64,000 nt of DNA from PALSA-555 sp963821325 (GCA_963821325.1 CAWGDC010000001.1:124001-188000), one strand, 5' to 3'. Positions 53,320 to 63,240 are shown, counted from the stretch's first letter. The notes: generated by a model from the letters alone, not told the origin. Made by a program: numbers and translations.

Positions 53320-53985
53320 TCAGCGCTTGCGCAGCAGCGTCAGCCCGTCGCTCACCGGCAGCAGCACTGCGTCGACCCGGTCGTCGGCCGCGACCTGGTC
53401 GTTGAACGCGCGGATGGCCTTCGTGTTGTCGTCCTGGAGCGAGTCGTCGATCACCGCGCCGTGCCACAGCGTGTTGTCGACGAGGATCACCCCGTTCGGG
53501 CGCAGCCGGACGAGCAGCTCCTCGTAGTAGCCCGCGTAGTTCGGCTTGTCGGCGTCGATGAACGCCAGATCGATCGCCCGGTCGTCGGGCAGGTCCCGCA
53601 GGGTGTCGAGGGCCGGGGCGATCCGCAGCTCGATCCGGTCGGCGACTCCGCCGCGGGCCCACGCCGCCCGGGCCACCGCCGTCCACTCCTCACTGACGTC
53701 GCAGCACAGCAGCTGCCCGCCCGGCGCCAGCCCACGGGCGATGCACAGCGACGAGTAGCCGGTGAAGGTGCCGACCTCGACGGCGTGGCGCACGCCGAGC
53801 AGGCGCGTCAGCACGGTCATGAACGCGCCCTGCTCCGGCGCGATCTGCATCCCCGCGAAGTCGCCCGCCTTCGCCTTCGTCTCGCCGATCAGCCAGCGCT
53901 CCACGTCGTCAGGTGGTGTGCCGTGCGCCACGAGGTACTCATGGATCTCGGGGGTGAGGTGGAAGGACTTCGGCTGGTCGGCCAC
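53320..53985 (-). CDS. O-methyltransferase (caffeoyl-CoA/catechol type)
   Basis: 221 residues: GETKAKAGDFAGMQIAPEQG, AFMTVLTRLLGVRHAVEVGT (motif I with FTGYSSLCIARGL next), LLCCDVSEEWTAVARAAWAR, IDLAFIDADKPNYAGYYEEL (metal Asp), PNGVILVDNTLWHGAVIDDS. The IDADK and DNTLWHG blocks are the metal-dependent Methyltransf_3 signature. It transfers methyl from SAM to a catechol-like hydroxyl. It lies convergent to the CoA-ligase operon with 3 bases between stops. Confidence 0.92.
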   Translation of the reverse strand: MADQPKSFHLTPEIHEYLVAHGTPPDDVERWLIGETKAKAGDFAGMQIAPEQGAFMTVLTRLLGVRHAVEVGTFTGYSSLCIARGLAPGGQLLCCDVSEEWTAVARAAWARGGVADRIELRIAPALDTLRDLPDDRAIDLAFIDADKPNYAGYYEELLVRLRPNGVILVDNTLWHGAVIDDSLQDDNTKAIRAFNDQVAADDRVDAVLLPVSDGLTLLRKR

Positions 53986-53996
53986 GGGACGGGACG

Positions 53997-55130
53997 CTAC
54001 CCGCCCACGGACGCGGTTCCGGCACGGCGCTCGTCGGCGGGTGCCTCCAGGCCGTAGAGCCGCGCCGTGGTCGAGTACGTCACCCGCTCACGGTCGGGCT
54101 CGGACACGCCGGCGAAGATGCGCTCGAGCGTCTCGCGGGTGTGCGGCCACGTGCCCTCGGGGTGCGGGTAGTCCGACGCCCACAGCAGCGACTCGATCCC
54201 GGTGAAGGCGCGGTTCACGACACCGGCGGCGTCGTTGCCGAACGTCACGTGCCCCTGCCGGCGCACGTAGAACGACGGCGGCTCCGCGAGCTTGGGCTGC
54301 ACCCACTGCTCGTGCTCCTCGAACGCCTCGTCCATCCGCTCGAGCAGCCACGCCAGCCACCCCGCACCGCACTCCACCATGACGACGTGCAAGTCGGGAA
54401 AGCGGGCCAGCACCCCCGACGCCGCGAGGTACGCCAAGGAGCGCTGCGCGCCGAGCCCGACCTCGACGTAGTTGATCACCGCGCCACCAAGGCCGCGCTC
54501 GGTGACCGGGTTCGATCCCGTCCCGACGTGGAAGCTCACCGGCATGCCGTGCGCCTGCGCGGCCGCCCACACCGGGTCATAGTCCCGCGAGTTGTACGGC
54601 CGGCCCTCGGGCGCCTGCATGGGCAGCATGACCGATCGCAGGCCCAGGCCGGCGACGCGCTCGATCTCGGCTACCGCCAGCTCGATCTCTTGCACCGCGA
54701 CCATCGCTGCACCCGCGAACCGCGACGACTGCGACGCGAACGTCTCCGCAAGCCAGTCGTTGTACGCCCGGCAACTCGCCCACCGCAGCTCCGGGTCCGG
54801 GATCATGAACCCGAACAACGCGATTGTCGGATACAGAACCTCGCCCCAGACACCGTCCTCGTCGAGGTCGAGGACCCGCTGCGCGGGATCCCACCCACCG
54901 GACCGAAAGTGCGACTCCCTGGTGCGCTCGCGGTCGCGTCGCTCGGCCTCGGTGTTCCCGCCGCCGCCCATCCGGCGCGGAACCATCCCTTCGACCAGCA
55001 GCCGAGGCTCGCCGTCGACCTCTGCGATGCGCGGCGCGCGGTCTTTCAGACGGTTGGGCAGCCGCTGCACCCACAGGTCGAGCGGCTCGACCACATGCGA
55101 GTCAGCCGAGTTGACGAGCTGGCCGGTCAC
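53997..55130 (-). CDS. Amidohydrolase-family (PF04909) hydrolase/decarboxylase
   Basis: 377 residues: QLVNSADSHVVEPLDLWVQR (DxH motif), ESHFRSGGWDPAQRVLDLDE, DGVWGEVLYPTIALFGFMIP, AWAAAQAHGMPVSFHVGTGS-like segment with HVGTG, VMVECGAGWLAWLLERMDEA, FGNDAAGVVNRAFTGIESLL, LWASDYPHPEGTWPHTRETL (C-terminal Asp). Same family as the gene at 39620, but intact. Such enzymes hydrolyse amides or decarboxylate aromatic acids. It follows the methyltransferase on the same strand, 11 bases apart, giving a small aromatic-acid unit. Confidence 0.9.
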   Translation of the reverse strand: MTGQLVNSADSHVVEPLDLWVQRLPNRLKDRAPRIAEVDGEPRLLVEGMVPRRMGGGGNTEAERRDRERTRESHFRSGGWDPAQRVLDLDEDGVWGEVLYPTIALFGFMIPDPELRWASCRAYNDWLAETFASQSSRFAGAAMVAVQEIELAVAEIERVAGLGLRSVMLPMQAPEGRPYNSRDYDPVWAAAQAHGMPVSFHVGTGSNPVTERGLGGAVINYVEVGLGAQRSLAYLAASGVLARFPDLHVVMVECGAGWLAWLLERMDEAFEEHEQWVQPKLAEPPSFYVRRQGHVTFGNDAAGVVNRAFTGIESLLWASDYPHPEGTWPHTRETLERIFAGVSEPDRERVTYSTTARLYGLEAPADERRAGTASVGG

Positions 55131-55138
55131 TGAACGTC

Positions 55139-55369
55139 AGACTACGCGCCGGGGCTCCTCGCCATTGCTGGTGACCGTGGCGACGCTGAGGAGATTGGTG
55201 GTGCTGTCGGCAGCCTTGTACTGGAACGAGTCGGTTCCAGGGTCCTCGCCGTTGTCGGTCGCCGCGTACTCGAAGGCGGTCGAGCGAGCGTACGTCTGGT
55301 TCCTCGGCACGGGAACGCTGGTGGCATGGAGCGTTCCGAGCGAAGGCAGCGCCGGCGGCCAGGGTCAAC
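55139..55369 (-). pseudogene. Ig-like/cadherin-like surface-protein fragment
   Basis: A minus frame reads RSTAFEYAATDNGEDPGTDS, FQYKAADSTTNLLSVATVTS, NGEEPRRVV and stop. The TDSFQYKA ... SVATVT pattern is the last strands of a bacterial Ig/cadherin-like repeat. No start lies in frame; an adjacent frame offers a hydrophobic ALTLAAGAAFA that could be a signal segment, suggesting a small secreted protein with a frame break. It fills most of the 55131-55443 gap. Confidence 0.4.
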
Positions 55370-55443
55370 GCACAACGAGGAGACGGTTTCGCAAGATCCG
55401 GCACTCGACCGGCAACGGCGCCACCCGGACCGGGCACGGCGTG

Positions 55444-55968
55444 CTACTTGGGGGCGGTGGTCGGGATCCCCGTCGGCGGGCCCAGCAGCAGCACGCAGTC
55501 GGCGTTCTTCGACCCGGGCGGGTCGGTGTTCGGGAAGCCCTGGATCAACGTCCCCGGCCCGACAATTCGGGCCAAAGCGACGGCGTCGGCGTCGAAGCCG
55601 AGCCGACACTCGACGCTCGTGCTGGCCTGCAGCGTGGTGGTGCCCGTGCTCGCGATCTTGTAGCCCATGCCGGTGAGCGACGCTGCTCTCGCCTGTCCGG
55701 CGGCGGCCAGCCCCGAGCCGTTCAGCACGTCGATGTGCACCTGCGACCGGGGTCGCGGGACCCCGAACCCCGGCGCGACCGTCGAGGCGGGCAGCAGGGT
55801 GGTCGTGGTCACCGACGGGGCCGTCGTCGTCGGCGCGACGACGAGCTTCGCGCCGTGCGTCGTCGTGCCGAACACGAGCGAGAACACCACGATGACGAAG
55901 ATCACCAGGCTCACGACGCCGCCGACGAGGTACCCCAGCCGGCGCCTGGTCCAGAACTCGGGCAGCAC
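55444..55968 (-). CDS. LytR C-terminal-domain membrane protein
   Basis: 174 residues from GTG 55968: LPEFWTRRRLGYLVGGVV, then a single membrane helix VSLVIFVIVVFSLVFG at about 18-36, a Thr/Pro-rich linker, and a LytR_C domain at about 78-165 (QVHIDVLNGSGLAAAGQARA, ASLTGMGYKIASTGTTTLQA, ECRLGFDADAVALARIVG). Two Cys (ECRLG, NADCVLLLG) may bond outside. Such proteins act at the cell wall with LytR-CpsA-Psr enzymes. It is flanked by a short membrane protein and envelope-sugar genes. Confidence 0.85.
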   Translation of the reverse strand: MLPEFWTRRRLGYLVGGVVSLVIFVIVVFSLVFGTTTHGAKLVVAPTTTAPSVTTTTLLPASTVAPGFGVPRPRSQVHIDVLNGSGLAAAGQARAASLTGMGYKIASTGTTTLQASTSVECRLGFDADAVALARIVGPGTLIQGFPNTDPPGSKNADCVLLLGPPTGIPTTAPK

Positions 55969-56075
55969 CTCGCCCGCGGCAAGCTGCGCTCCTTGCGGAC
56001 GCGCAGCACGTAGTAGAGCGCGTCGATTCCGCAGACGACGAGCCCGATGACGGCGACCGCGCCCAGCCAGGCCAT
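55915..56075 (-). CDS. Short single-pass membrane protein
   Basis: About 53 residues from ATG 56075: MAWLGAVAVIGLVVCGIDAL, YYVLRVRKERSLPRARCCPS. One helix then basic residues. A one-base shift near 55985 would join it to the LytR_C protein through AAGEVLPEFW, so it may be that protein's true N-terminus. As read, it overlaps that gene's start by about 54 bp. Either reading gives an inner-membrane protein of unknown role. Confidence 0.5.
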
Positions 56076-56172
56076 CGTCGACCGCTACGAGGCGAGGCCG
56101 AGGGTGTCCCCCGACGCGCCTCGCCAGTCCCGTTTCGCCGTCATCCCGTCCTGCCCCCGGTCGATGCGTGGG

Positions 56173-57643
56173 TTAGGTGTCCGCCGCTTCCCGGCTCTCT
56201 TCGTGATAGTCGGCCTCGACGTTGACCGACCAGACGTCGTGGTGGGCCCCGAAGATGTTCTCGACCGACAGCATGGCCGTGTACATCGAGTGGTCCTGGT
56301 TGTTGTACTTGTGCATCCCGTTGCGCCCGACGGGATAGACGTTCGGGGCGTGCTCCGCGATCCACGCCGCGCAGGGTCGCGACGTTCGCCTGGTAGGTCG
56401 CGTCGTACATCGGGTAGGCCTTCGGCATCCGCACGACGTAGCCCGTCTCGACGTCCTCGGCCCGCATGAGGCCGAGCTGCTCGAGCTCCTGCTTGCCTCG
56501 CTCGATGAGCACGGCGTCGTCGGCCGTCCAGTCGGGCTCGGTGTCGAGCAGCGTGTACTCGAGACCCAAGACGTTGCGGCCGTCCTTCACCAAGTACGGG
56601 GACCACGACCCGAAGTTCTGGATGCGCATCGTCTTGACCTCGGGCTCGTGGACGTAGATCCAGTTGTCGTCCCACGCGACCTTGTTGGCCGGCACGACGA
56701 GCGCCACGGTCAGGAAGTCGCGGTAGGTGAGCCCGTCCGCGGCGGCGAGCACGTCCGGGGGTGGCGGCGGGTCCATCGCTCGCACCAGCGCGGTGAGCGG
56801 CATCGACGACACCACCTCGGTGCAGTCGTAGCGGGTCGGGACGCCGTCCGCGGTGGCGGTCACCGCGACGGCACGACCGTCGGCGTGGTGCACCGCGGTG
56901 ACGGCCGACCCGAACACGACTTTCGTGCCGCGGTCGGTGACGAGCTCAGTGGCGCGCTCCCACATCATCCCCGGCCCGTACTTCGGGTAGTTGAACTCCT
57001 CGATGAGGCTCGTCACCTGCTTGGACTTGTCGCCGCCGCGCCGCAGCCACTTCGGCGTGAACGCCTCCGCGACCGCGCGGAACAGCGAGAGGTTCTTGAT
57101 GCGCTGCGCGCCCCAGTCGGCTTGGATCGCGGTCGCGGGGACACCCCAGAGCTTCTCGGTGTAGGCCTTGAAGAAGATGCGGTAGAGGCGCCAGCCGAAC
57201 CGGCTGGCGCCGAAGCCCTCGAAGTTCGTCTGGTCCTTCGGCGGGTGGATCCGCACCCACACGTACGACAGGCCGCACCGGATCGCCTCGAGCAACCCGA
57301 GGCCGCGGAGAGCGTTCATCGGGACGAGCGGGTAGTCGAAGAACGTGCCGCGGTAGAAGATGCGGCTCTTGCGGGGTCGGCGCAGGAAGTCGTCGGGGCC
57401 GAGGATCTCGAACCAGAGGTCCTCGACCGGCTTCACCTTCGTGAAGAAGCGGTGCCCGCCGATGTCGAAGCGCCAGCCGTCGCGCTGCGTCGTGCGGCTG
57501 ATCCCACCGACGACGTGGTCGGCTTCGAGCACGGTGGCGGTGACGCCGCGCTTGGCTAGCTGGTACGCGGCGGTCAGACCGGCGGGACCGGCACCGACGA
57601 TGACGACCTCGTGGCCGTCGGTGGCTGCTTGGGGAACACTCAC
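56173..57643 (-). CDS. FAD-dependent oxidoreductase, UDP-galactopyranose-mutase-like (one frame break)
   Basis: About 490 residues: VVIVGAGPAGLTAAYQLAKR (FAD), VVGGISRTTQRDGWRFDIGG (HRFFTKV follows), FRRTFFD-like RIFYRGTFFDYPLVPMNALR, IFFKAYTEKLWGVPATAIQA, DWGAQRIKNLSLFRAVAEAF, EEFNYPKYGPGMMWERATEL. A break near 56375 leads to HAPNVYPVGRNGMHKYNNQD and HSMYTAMLSVENIFGAHHDV, the family end, with stop at 56173. GGHRFFTK and GRNGMHKYNNQDHS are hallmarks of the Glf-related group that acts on nucleotide sugars or lipids. The PIG-V-like gene next upstream fits envelope glycan work. Confidence 0.85.
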
Positions 57644-57710
57644 GCGAGAAGCCAGCCTACGTGATGCGCCTCGAAACTCGGTGCGTGGCGCGCCCGTCGC
57701 GCCGGGCGGG

Positions 57711-58844
57711 TCAGGGGACGTAGAGGCCGAGGAAGATGAGCACGGTGTAGGCGAACATCGCCGTCGCGGCCACCACGAGCACCGTCCGTTCGACCTCGGG
57801 GCGCTTCGTGACGATCGCGACGGCGAGGAGGAACGGGAGGGTGCTGGCGCAGTACCGCTCGAACGAGTCGAGGTTCTGGGCGGAGAGCGCGAGCACGAGG
57901 GCCACCGCGGCGTACGCGGTGTAGCTGGCGGGCAGGCGTCGCGCCACGACGACCAGCAGGACCACGAACACGCCGGCCCACAGGACGTGGAGGCCGGGAC
58001 CGAAGCGTCCCGCGTGGGCGAGGTCCTTCAGGCCGTTGACGAGGCTTGTGACGGGGAACTGGACGCGCCCGCGCAGCTTCGCCTGGTTCTGGACGGTGAG
58101 GGGGGCGAACGCGTCGCCGAACGCGACCCCGGCGTAGGCGAGGAACGCGCCGAGCCCGACCACGGGCGCGATGACGGCGCCGACGCGGGTGGCCTGGCTG
58201 CGTCGTGGCGTCGACCGCCAGCCGCGTGCTGCCTCGACGAGCGCGGGTGCGACGAGCAGGACGCCGACGGGTCGGCACGCGCCGGCGAGCACGCCGAGCG
58301 GGATGGCGAGCTCGAACCGGCGGGTGCGCAGCGCGAGGAGCACACCGGCGGCGAGGGCCATCGCGGTGGCGTCGGCGTAGCCGAGGACGAGCGCCGCGAA
58401 CGGCGGGAACACCGCGGCGAACCAGGCGGCGCGCCGCGCCGTCTCGGGGTCGCCGGTCTCGAGCATCGCGAGGCGGTGCAGCAGCGCCCCGAAGACGAGC
58501 GCCGAGACGTTCACGATGACGATGAGCGCCACGCCTTCGCGGTTGAGCAGGACCGTCGCGAGCGCGCGGGTCAGGAGCGGCACGAGCGGGAAGAAGCGCA
58601 GCGCGGTGCGGGGCAGGCTGGAGTAACCGCCGGTGGCGATGCCGCGGTAGAAGGCGGCGTCCCACGCGAACAGTCCTTGGCGCAGCGCGACGGGCTGGGG
58701 TCGGGCCCCGACCCGGTTGTCGCCGTAACGGGTGACGACGAGCGCGGCGGCGATGATGAGCCGCGCCACGACCCAGGGCGGGGCCGCGGCGGACAGGTCC
58801 CGCCGCACGAACGTGGTGGCGACGAGCCGGCGCAGCGCGGTCAC
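57711..58844 (-). CDS. PIG-V-like membrane mannosyltransferase
   Basis: 377 residues from GTG 58844. About eight to nine membrane helices, with WDAAFYRGIATGGYSSLPRT after helix 1 (the luminal WD motif of GT-C mannosyltransferases), FFPLVPLLTRALATVLLNRE, WFAAVFPPFAALVLGYADAT, and ELAIPLGVLAGACRPVGVLL. In actinobacteria PIG-V-like proteins add mannose to envelope lipids or proteins from polyprenyl-phosphate mannose. It is next to the UDP-galactopyranose-mutase-like gene, on the same strand, 67 bp away. The acceptor is unknown. Confidence 0.8.
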   Translation of the reverse strand: MTALRRLVATTFVRRDLSAAAPPWVVARLIIAAALVVTRYGDNRVGARPQPVALRQGLFAWDAAFYRGIATGGYSSLPRTALRFFPLVPLLTRALATVLLNREGVALIVIVNVSALVFGALLHRLAMLETGDPETARRAAWFAAVFPPFAALVLGYADATAMALAAGVLLALRTRRFELAIPLGVLAGACRPVGVLLVAPALVEAARGWRSTPRRSQATRVGAVIAPVVGLGAFLAYAGVAFGDAFAPLTVQNQAKLRGRVQFPVTSLVNGLKDLAHAGRFGPGLHVLWAGVFVVLLVVVARRLPASYTAYAAVALVLALSAQNLDSFERYCASTLPFLLAVAIVTKRPEVERTVLVVAATAMFAYTVLIFLGLYVP

Positions 58845-58925
58845 GCGGCGGCGACGGCCGTCAGGCCGGGCGTCGTCGGTGCCCGGCGGGTGGGCGCGTC
58901 GACGCTCACGCCGGCACCCGCGAGA

Positions 58926-59905
58926 TCATCCGCGGAGGTTCGGGCGCACCTCGGTGGCGAAGCGCTCGAGGCTCTCCGCGTCCGGGTAGTCGCGGAACCA
59001 CAGCACGAACTCCCGACAGCCGGCGTCGATGAAGGCCTGCACCTTCTCGGTGACCTGCTCGGCGGTGCCGACGAAGTTGTCCCGGACGTACTCGTCCGGG
59101 TCGCCGCCACCCCACAGCCCCCCACCGTCGGGTGAGGCGAGCCAGGCTCGCAGATCGGCTTCGGTCGCGAAGAGCCGGCAGTCGGGCGCGTGCGTGCGCA
59201 CGATCGAGTCGAAGGCGCGGCCCACGGTCTCGCAGTGCTGGGCGAGCACCTCGGACTTGTGGCGAAAGCCGTCGAGGCTGACCTGCCAGTTCGTGGCGTC
59301 GGCGTGCTCGGCCGCGATCCGCAACGTGACGCGCTCCCCGCCACCGCCGATCCACAGCGGCGGACGGGGCTGCAGCGGCTTGGGGTCGCAGTAGGCGCCG
59401 TCGAAGCGCAGGTGCTTGCCGTCGAAGGTGACGGTCTCGTCGCTCCACAGGGCCCGCACGACCTGCACCGTCTCCTCGAGGATGGCGAGGCGGGTCCCCG
59501 CCGACGGGTACTCGTAGCCGTAGGCCTGGTACTCGCGCTCGTACCAGCCGGCGCCGAGCCCGAGGATGAGCCGCCCGCCGCTCATCACGTCGAGCCCGGC
59601 CGCTTCCTTCGCGAGGAGCCCGGCGTTGCGGTACGCGGCGCACGTGACGAGCTGGCCGAGCCGGATGGTGCTGGTGCGCTGCGACAGGGCAGCGAGCGTG
59701 GTGAAGGCCTCGAAGACGTGGGTGGGCTCGCGCCGCGGCACCGTCTCGACGTGGTCGTACACCCACAGGTGCTCGTAGCCGAGCTGCTCGGCCGTCTGGG
59801 CGAGCTCGACGGTGCGCTCCCAGGCGTCGGCGGCGCCCCACCCGGCGTACTCGAGCTTCCAGCCTTGGGCGCGAACGCCCCGACGCGCAGCGGGGTCTCA
59901 GCCAC
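58926..59905 (-). CDS. LLM-class F420-dependent oxidoreductase (one frame break near the start)
   Basis: About 326 residues. GTG 59905 gives AETPLRVGAFAPK; a shift near 59868 leads to WKLEYAGWGAADAWERTVEL, AEQLGYEHLWVYDHVETVPR, VFEAFTTLAALSQRTSTIRL, GQLVTCAAYRNAGLLAKEAA, GGRLILGLGAGWYEREYQAY, PPLWIGGGGERVTLRIAAEH and VGTAEQVTEKVQAFIDAGCR. The luciferase-like fold is clear, closer to the general F420-LLM group than to the pair at 11216-13095. Operon with ADH and VOC genes by overlap; F420-linked oxidation of an alcohol-derived product is possible. Confidence 0.85.
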
Positions 59906-60362
59906 CCGCGCCGACCTCCGCGGGCTGCGGGTGCTCCTTGAAGTCCCACCACTGCACCTCGACCATCATCGGGAGCAGGTAGCGGACGTAACAGCTCGTG
60001 ATCGCGAGCACGCCGTGGTCCTCACGCTTCTTGTCGATGATCTCGACTCGGTCGTCGTGCGCCTGGTAGGCGCGGGCCCGTTCCAGCATCCCGTCGAGCT
60101 CGGCTTCGGTCGCCACCGACAGGCCGAAGTGGTCGAGCCGGGGGCAGGCCATCGGCGGGTCGTCGGCGATGAGGAACACGAACTGCTCGTAGGTGTACGC
60201 CGAGAGCACGAGCCGCTTGCCGTCGATGGTCAGCATGGGCAGCTCATCCCAGCCGAACACGTCGTGGTAGAAGCGCACGATCTCGTCCCGCAGCGCACCG
60301 TCGAGCAGGTCGGGTGACAGGCTCATCGCTACGTGGTTGAACCTCGGCTTGCGTTCGGTCAC
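59898..60362 (-). CDS. VOC-superfamily (glyoxalase/dioxygenase-fold) protein
   Basis: 154 residues from GTG 60362: RFNHVAMSLSPDLLDGALRD, EIVRFYHDVFGWDELPMLTI (VOC start, FYxxxFGW), LSAYTYEQFVFLIADDPPMA, RLDHFGLSVATEAELDGMLE (DH metal pair), LPMMVEVQWWDFKEHPQP (Glu ligand). A single VOC domain with two of the metal positions. Members include ring-opening dioxygenases and isomerases. It overlaps both ADH and F420 genes, supporting one pathway. Confidence 0.88.
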   Translation of the reverse strand: MTERKPRFNHVAMSLSPDLLDGALRDEIVRFYHDVFGWDELPMLTIDGKRLVLSAYTYEQFVFLIADDPPMACPRLDHFGLSVATEAELDGMLERARAYQAHDDRVEIIDKKREDHGVLAITSCYVRYLLPMMVEVQWWDFKEHPQPAEVGAGG

Positions 60363-61411
60363 GCCGGCTCCTTTCGCTGCGGCACGATCATCACCTTCGC
60401 CGCCAGGTCCCCGTCGTGGAGCCCGACGATCGCGTCGTAGAGCCCTTCGAGGGGGACGTCGTCGGGCTCGATGAGGACGTCGGAGGGGAAGTCGGGGCGC
60501 GCGAGCAGCTCGAGGCTGCGCTCAAACCCGTCTGCGTCGTACACGAACGCGCCGGTGATGACAAGCTCGTTCAACAGGATCCGGTTGTTGTCGAAGTGGG
60601 GCGCGTGCATGCCGGCCCCGACGAGCACGAGGGTCCCGCCCCGCTTCAGCTGGGTGAGCGCGGCCTGCATCGCGCGGCCGTGGCCCGAGCACTCGAGGGC
60701 CACGTCGAAGGGCTCGGCGACGATCTCGCCCGGCGAGGCGGGCGCGACCAGCCCGTCGGGCTCGACGGTGACCGCGCCGAGCCGCTCGGCCAGGGCCCGG
60801 CGGCGCGGGTGGGGCTCGCTCACGACGATGTCGGTGACGCCGCGTGCCCGGGCCGCGGCGACGGACAGCGCGCCGATCGGCCCGGCGCCGGTGACGAGGA
60901 GCCGCTGGCCCGCCTGCACTCCGCCGCGGGTCAGGCCGTGCAGCGCGACCGCGAGGGGCTCGGTGAGCGCCGCGGCGCGCAGCGAGATCCCCGGCGGGAT
61001 GCGCCGGAGGGACTGCTCGGCGACGAGCGTGTACTCGGCGAACGCCCCGTCCGAGTGGGCGCTCTGGCCGGGCGTGCTCCGACCGGTGCAGAGGGAGGGG
61101 CGCCCGGCCCGGCAGTATTCGCAGTCGCCGCAGCGCGGGCCCGGGCCCCCGACGACCGCGTCACCGACGGCCCAGTCGGCGACCGCGTCGCCGACGGCGA
61201 CCACCCGGCCGGCGAACTCGTGGCCCTCGATCGAGCCGGGTTGACCCCAGCCTTCGATGACGAAGTGGATGTCGCTGCCGCAGACGCCGCAGTGGGACAC
61301 CTCGAGGAGCACGTCGTGCGACCCGACCGGGGGAACCGGCCGCTCCTCGATGTCGAGCTGGTGGGGACCCCGATAGACCGCGACCCGCATCGCGTCCGGG
61401 GGCGCGCTCAT
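60359..61411 (-). CDS. Zinc-dependent alcohol dehydrogenase (MDR family)
   Basis: 350 residues from ATG 61411; ATG 61390 is a second option. SHCGVCGSDIHFVIEGWGQP (catalytic Zn Cys), SIEGHEFAGRVVAVGDAVAD (GHE), RCGDCEYCRAGRPSLC (structural Zn four Cys), QRLLVTGAGPIGALSVAAAR (NAD(P) GxGxxG), VALECSGHGRAMQAALTQLK. Oxidises a secondary or primary alcohol. First gene of an operon with VOC and F420 genes, and divergent from the deacylase at 61559 across 147 bp. Confidence 0.92.
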   Translation of the reverse strand: MSAPPDAMRVAVYRGPHQLDIEERPVPPVGSHDVLLEVSHCGVCGSDIHFVIEGWGQPGSIEGHEFAGRVVAVGDAVADWAVGDAVVGGPGPRCGDCEYCRAGRPSLCTGRSTPGQSAHSDGAFAEYTLVAEQSLRRIPPGISLRAAALTEPLAVALHGLTRGGVQAGQRLLVTGAGPIGALSVAAARARGVTDIVVSEPHPRRRALAERLGAVTVEPDGLVAPASPGEIVAEPFDVALECSGHGRAMQAALTQLKRGGTLVLVGAGMHAPHFDNNRILLNELVITGAFVYDADGFERSLELLARPDFPSDVLIEPDDVPLEGLYDAIVGLHDGDLAAKVMIVPQRKEPA

Positions 61412-61558
61412 CGGGAGGCGCCGCGAGCCGGCGGGCACGTGCCATGGGTCGTCTGCCGGTCGTCGACGCAGCGAACCACGGCGCGGCATCGTAATAGGGT
61501 CAATCTGGTCGGGGTCCGGGCAGACGCTCGGCGAGCCGACCGGGTGAGGAGGTGCGCG

Positions 61559-63226
61559 GTGGCCCACGACCTGGTGATCCGTGGCGGCACGGTCATCGAC
61601 GGGACGGGGGCGCCGGGCATCCGGGCTGACGTCGCCGTCGACGGGGACCGCATCGCCGAGATCGGCGAGGGCCTGTCGGGCCGTCGGGAACTCGACGCCA
61701 CGGGGCACGCCGTCACCCCGGGGTTCATCGACATCCACACCCATTACGACGCCCAGGTGTTCTGGGACCCGGGGCTCACCCCGTCGTCGTGGCATGGGGT
61801 GACGAGCGTCGTCGCCGGCAATTGCGGGTTCTCGATCGCGCCGTGCCGCCCCGAGCATCGGGGGCTGATCGGGCGGACCCTCCAGCACGTGGAGGACATG
61901 AGCCTCGCCACGCTCGAGGCGGGGATCCCGTGGGAGTTCGAGACCTTCCCCGAGTACCTCGACACCGTCGAACGTCACGGCGTCGCCCTGAACTACACCG
62001 CCTATGTCGGGCACACCGCGGTGCGGCTCTTCGTGATGGGCGACGACGGCTACGAGCGGGAGGAGCCAACCGACGACGAGCTGCACCGGCATGGCGGCCG
62101 TGGTGCGCGAGGCCGTCGCGGCCGGTGCCGCCGGGTTCGCCACGAGTTCGGCGCCGACCCACGCCGGCGACCGCGGCCGCCCCGTGCCGTCGCGGCTCGC
62201 CGGACGGGCCGAGCTCGCCGCGTTGCTCGCGCCGCTCGGTGAGGTCGGCCGCGGGGTCGCCGAGCTGACCCCGGGTGAGCGGATCCGCCACACCGACGTG
62301 TACGACCTGCAGCCCGCCGTCGGGCGCCCGTTCACCTGGACGGCGCTGCTCACGATGCACGGGTCACCGTTCGCGGCGAGCATGGCGAAGCTGAACGCGG
62401 AGCGACGCGCCGACGGCGCGGACGTGTGGCCGCAGGTGACGTGTCGCCCGCTCACGTTCCAGATGACGCTCGCCGAGCCGTTCACGTTCAACACCGTGCC
62501 GGCGTTCCGGTCGCTGATGGACCGCCCGGTCGAGGAGCGCCTCGCGGCGTACCGCGACCCGGCGTGGCGGCACGCCGCGCAGGACGAGCTCGACGAACGG
62601 GCGGGTGTTCCGGCCCCGCTGGAACACGGTGACGATCGCTGAGAGCCGCGACCACCCCGAGCTCGAGGGACGCGACGTGGCCGGGCTGGCCGCCGAGCGG
62701 GGCGTCGAGCCCCTCGACGCGCTGCTCGAGCTCGCCGTCTCCGAGGACCTCGGCCACCCGGGTGCGCACCATCCTCGCCAACGACGATGAGGACATGATC
62801 GGCACGTTGCTCCAAGCCGACGGCATGCTGATCGGGCTCTCGGACGCGGGCGCGCACGTCGGGCAGCTCTGCGACGCGTGCCTCCCCACCGACCTGCTCG
62901 GCAACTGGGTCCGGGAGCGGGGGGTGTTGCCGCTCGAGGCGGCCGTTCACAAGCTGACCGGCGAGCCGGCCGGCGTGTTCGGCTTCGAGGACCGGGGGGT
63001 GCTGGCACCCGGTCGCGCCGCCGACGTGACCGTCTTCGACCCCGACACCGTCGCGCCGGGGCCGCTCCGCCGGGTGCGGGACTTCCCCGCCGCCGGGGAA
63101 CGGCTCGTCGCCGACACGCCCGGCGGCGTCGCGCACGTCGTGGTGAACGGCACCCCGATCCGCGTCGACGGCGAGCCGAGCCCGGAGGGTGTCGAGGCCC
63201 GGCCCGGTCGGCTGCTGCGCCGGTAG
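61559..63226 (+). pseudogene. N-acyl-D-amino-acid deacylase-type amidohydrolase, three frame breaks
   Basis: About 560 residues across frames from GTG 61559: HDLVIRGGTVIDGTGAPGIR, HAVTPGFIDIHTHYDAQVFW (HxH metal), PSSWHGVTSVVAGNCGFSIA (GNCGFS, family-specific), MAAVVREAVAAGAAGFATSS, YDLQPAVGRPFTWTALLTMH, ADVWPQVTCRPLTFQMTLAE, MIGLSDAGAHVGQLCDAC-like segment with SDAGAHV (metal Asp), VTVFDPDTVAPGPLRRVRDF. Breaks fall near 62090, 62640 and 62760. Related enzymes hydrolyse N-acyl-D-amino acids. Its motifs survive, so sequence error is plausible. Confidence 0.75.
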
Positions 63227-63240
63227 GCGCCGCGGGCCGG

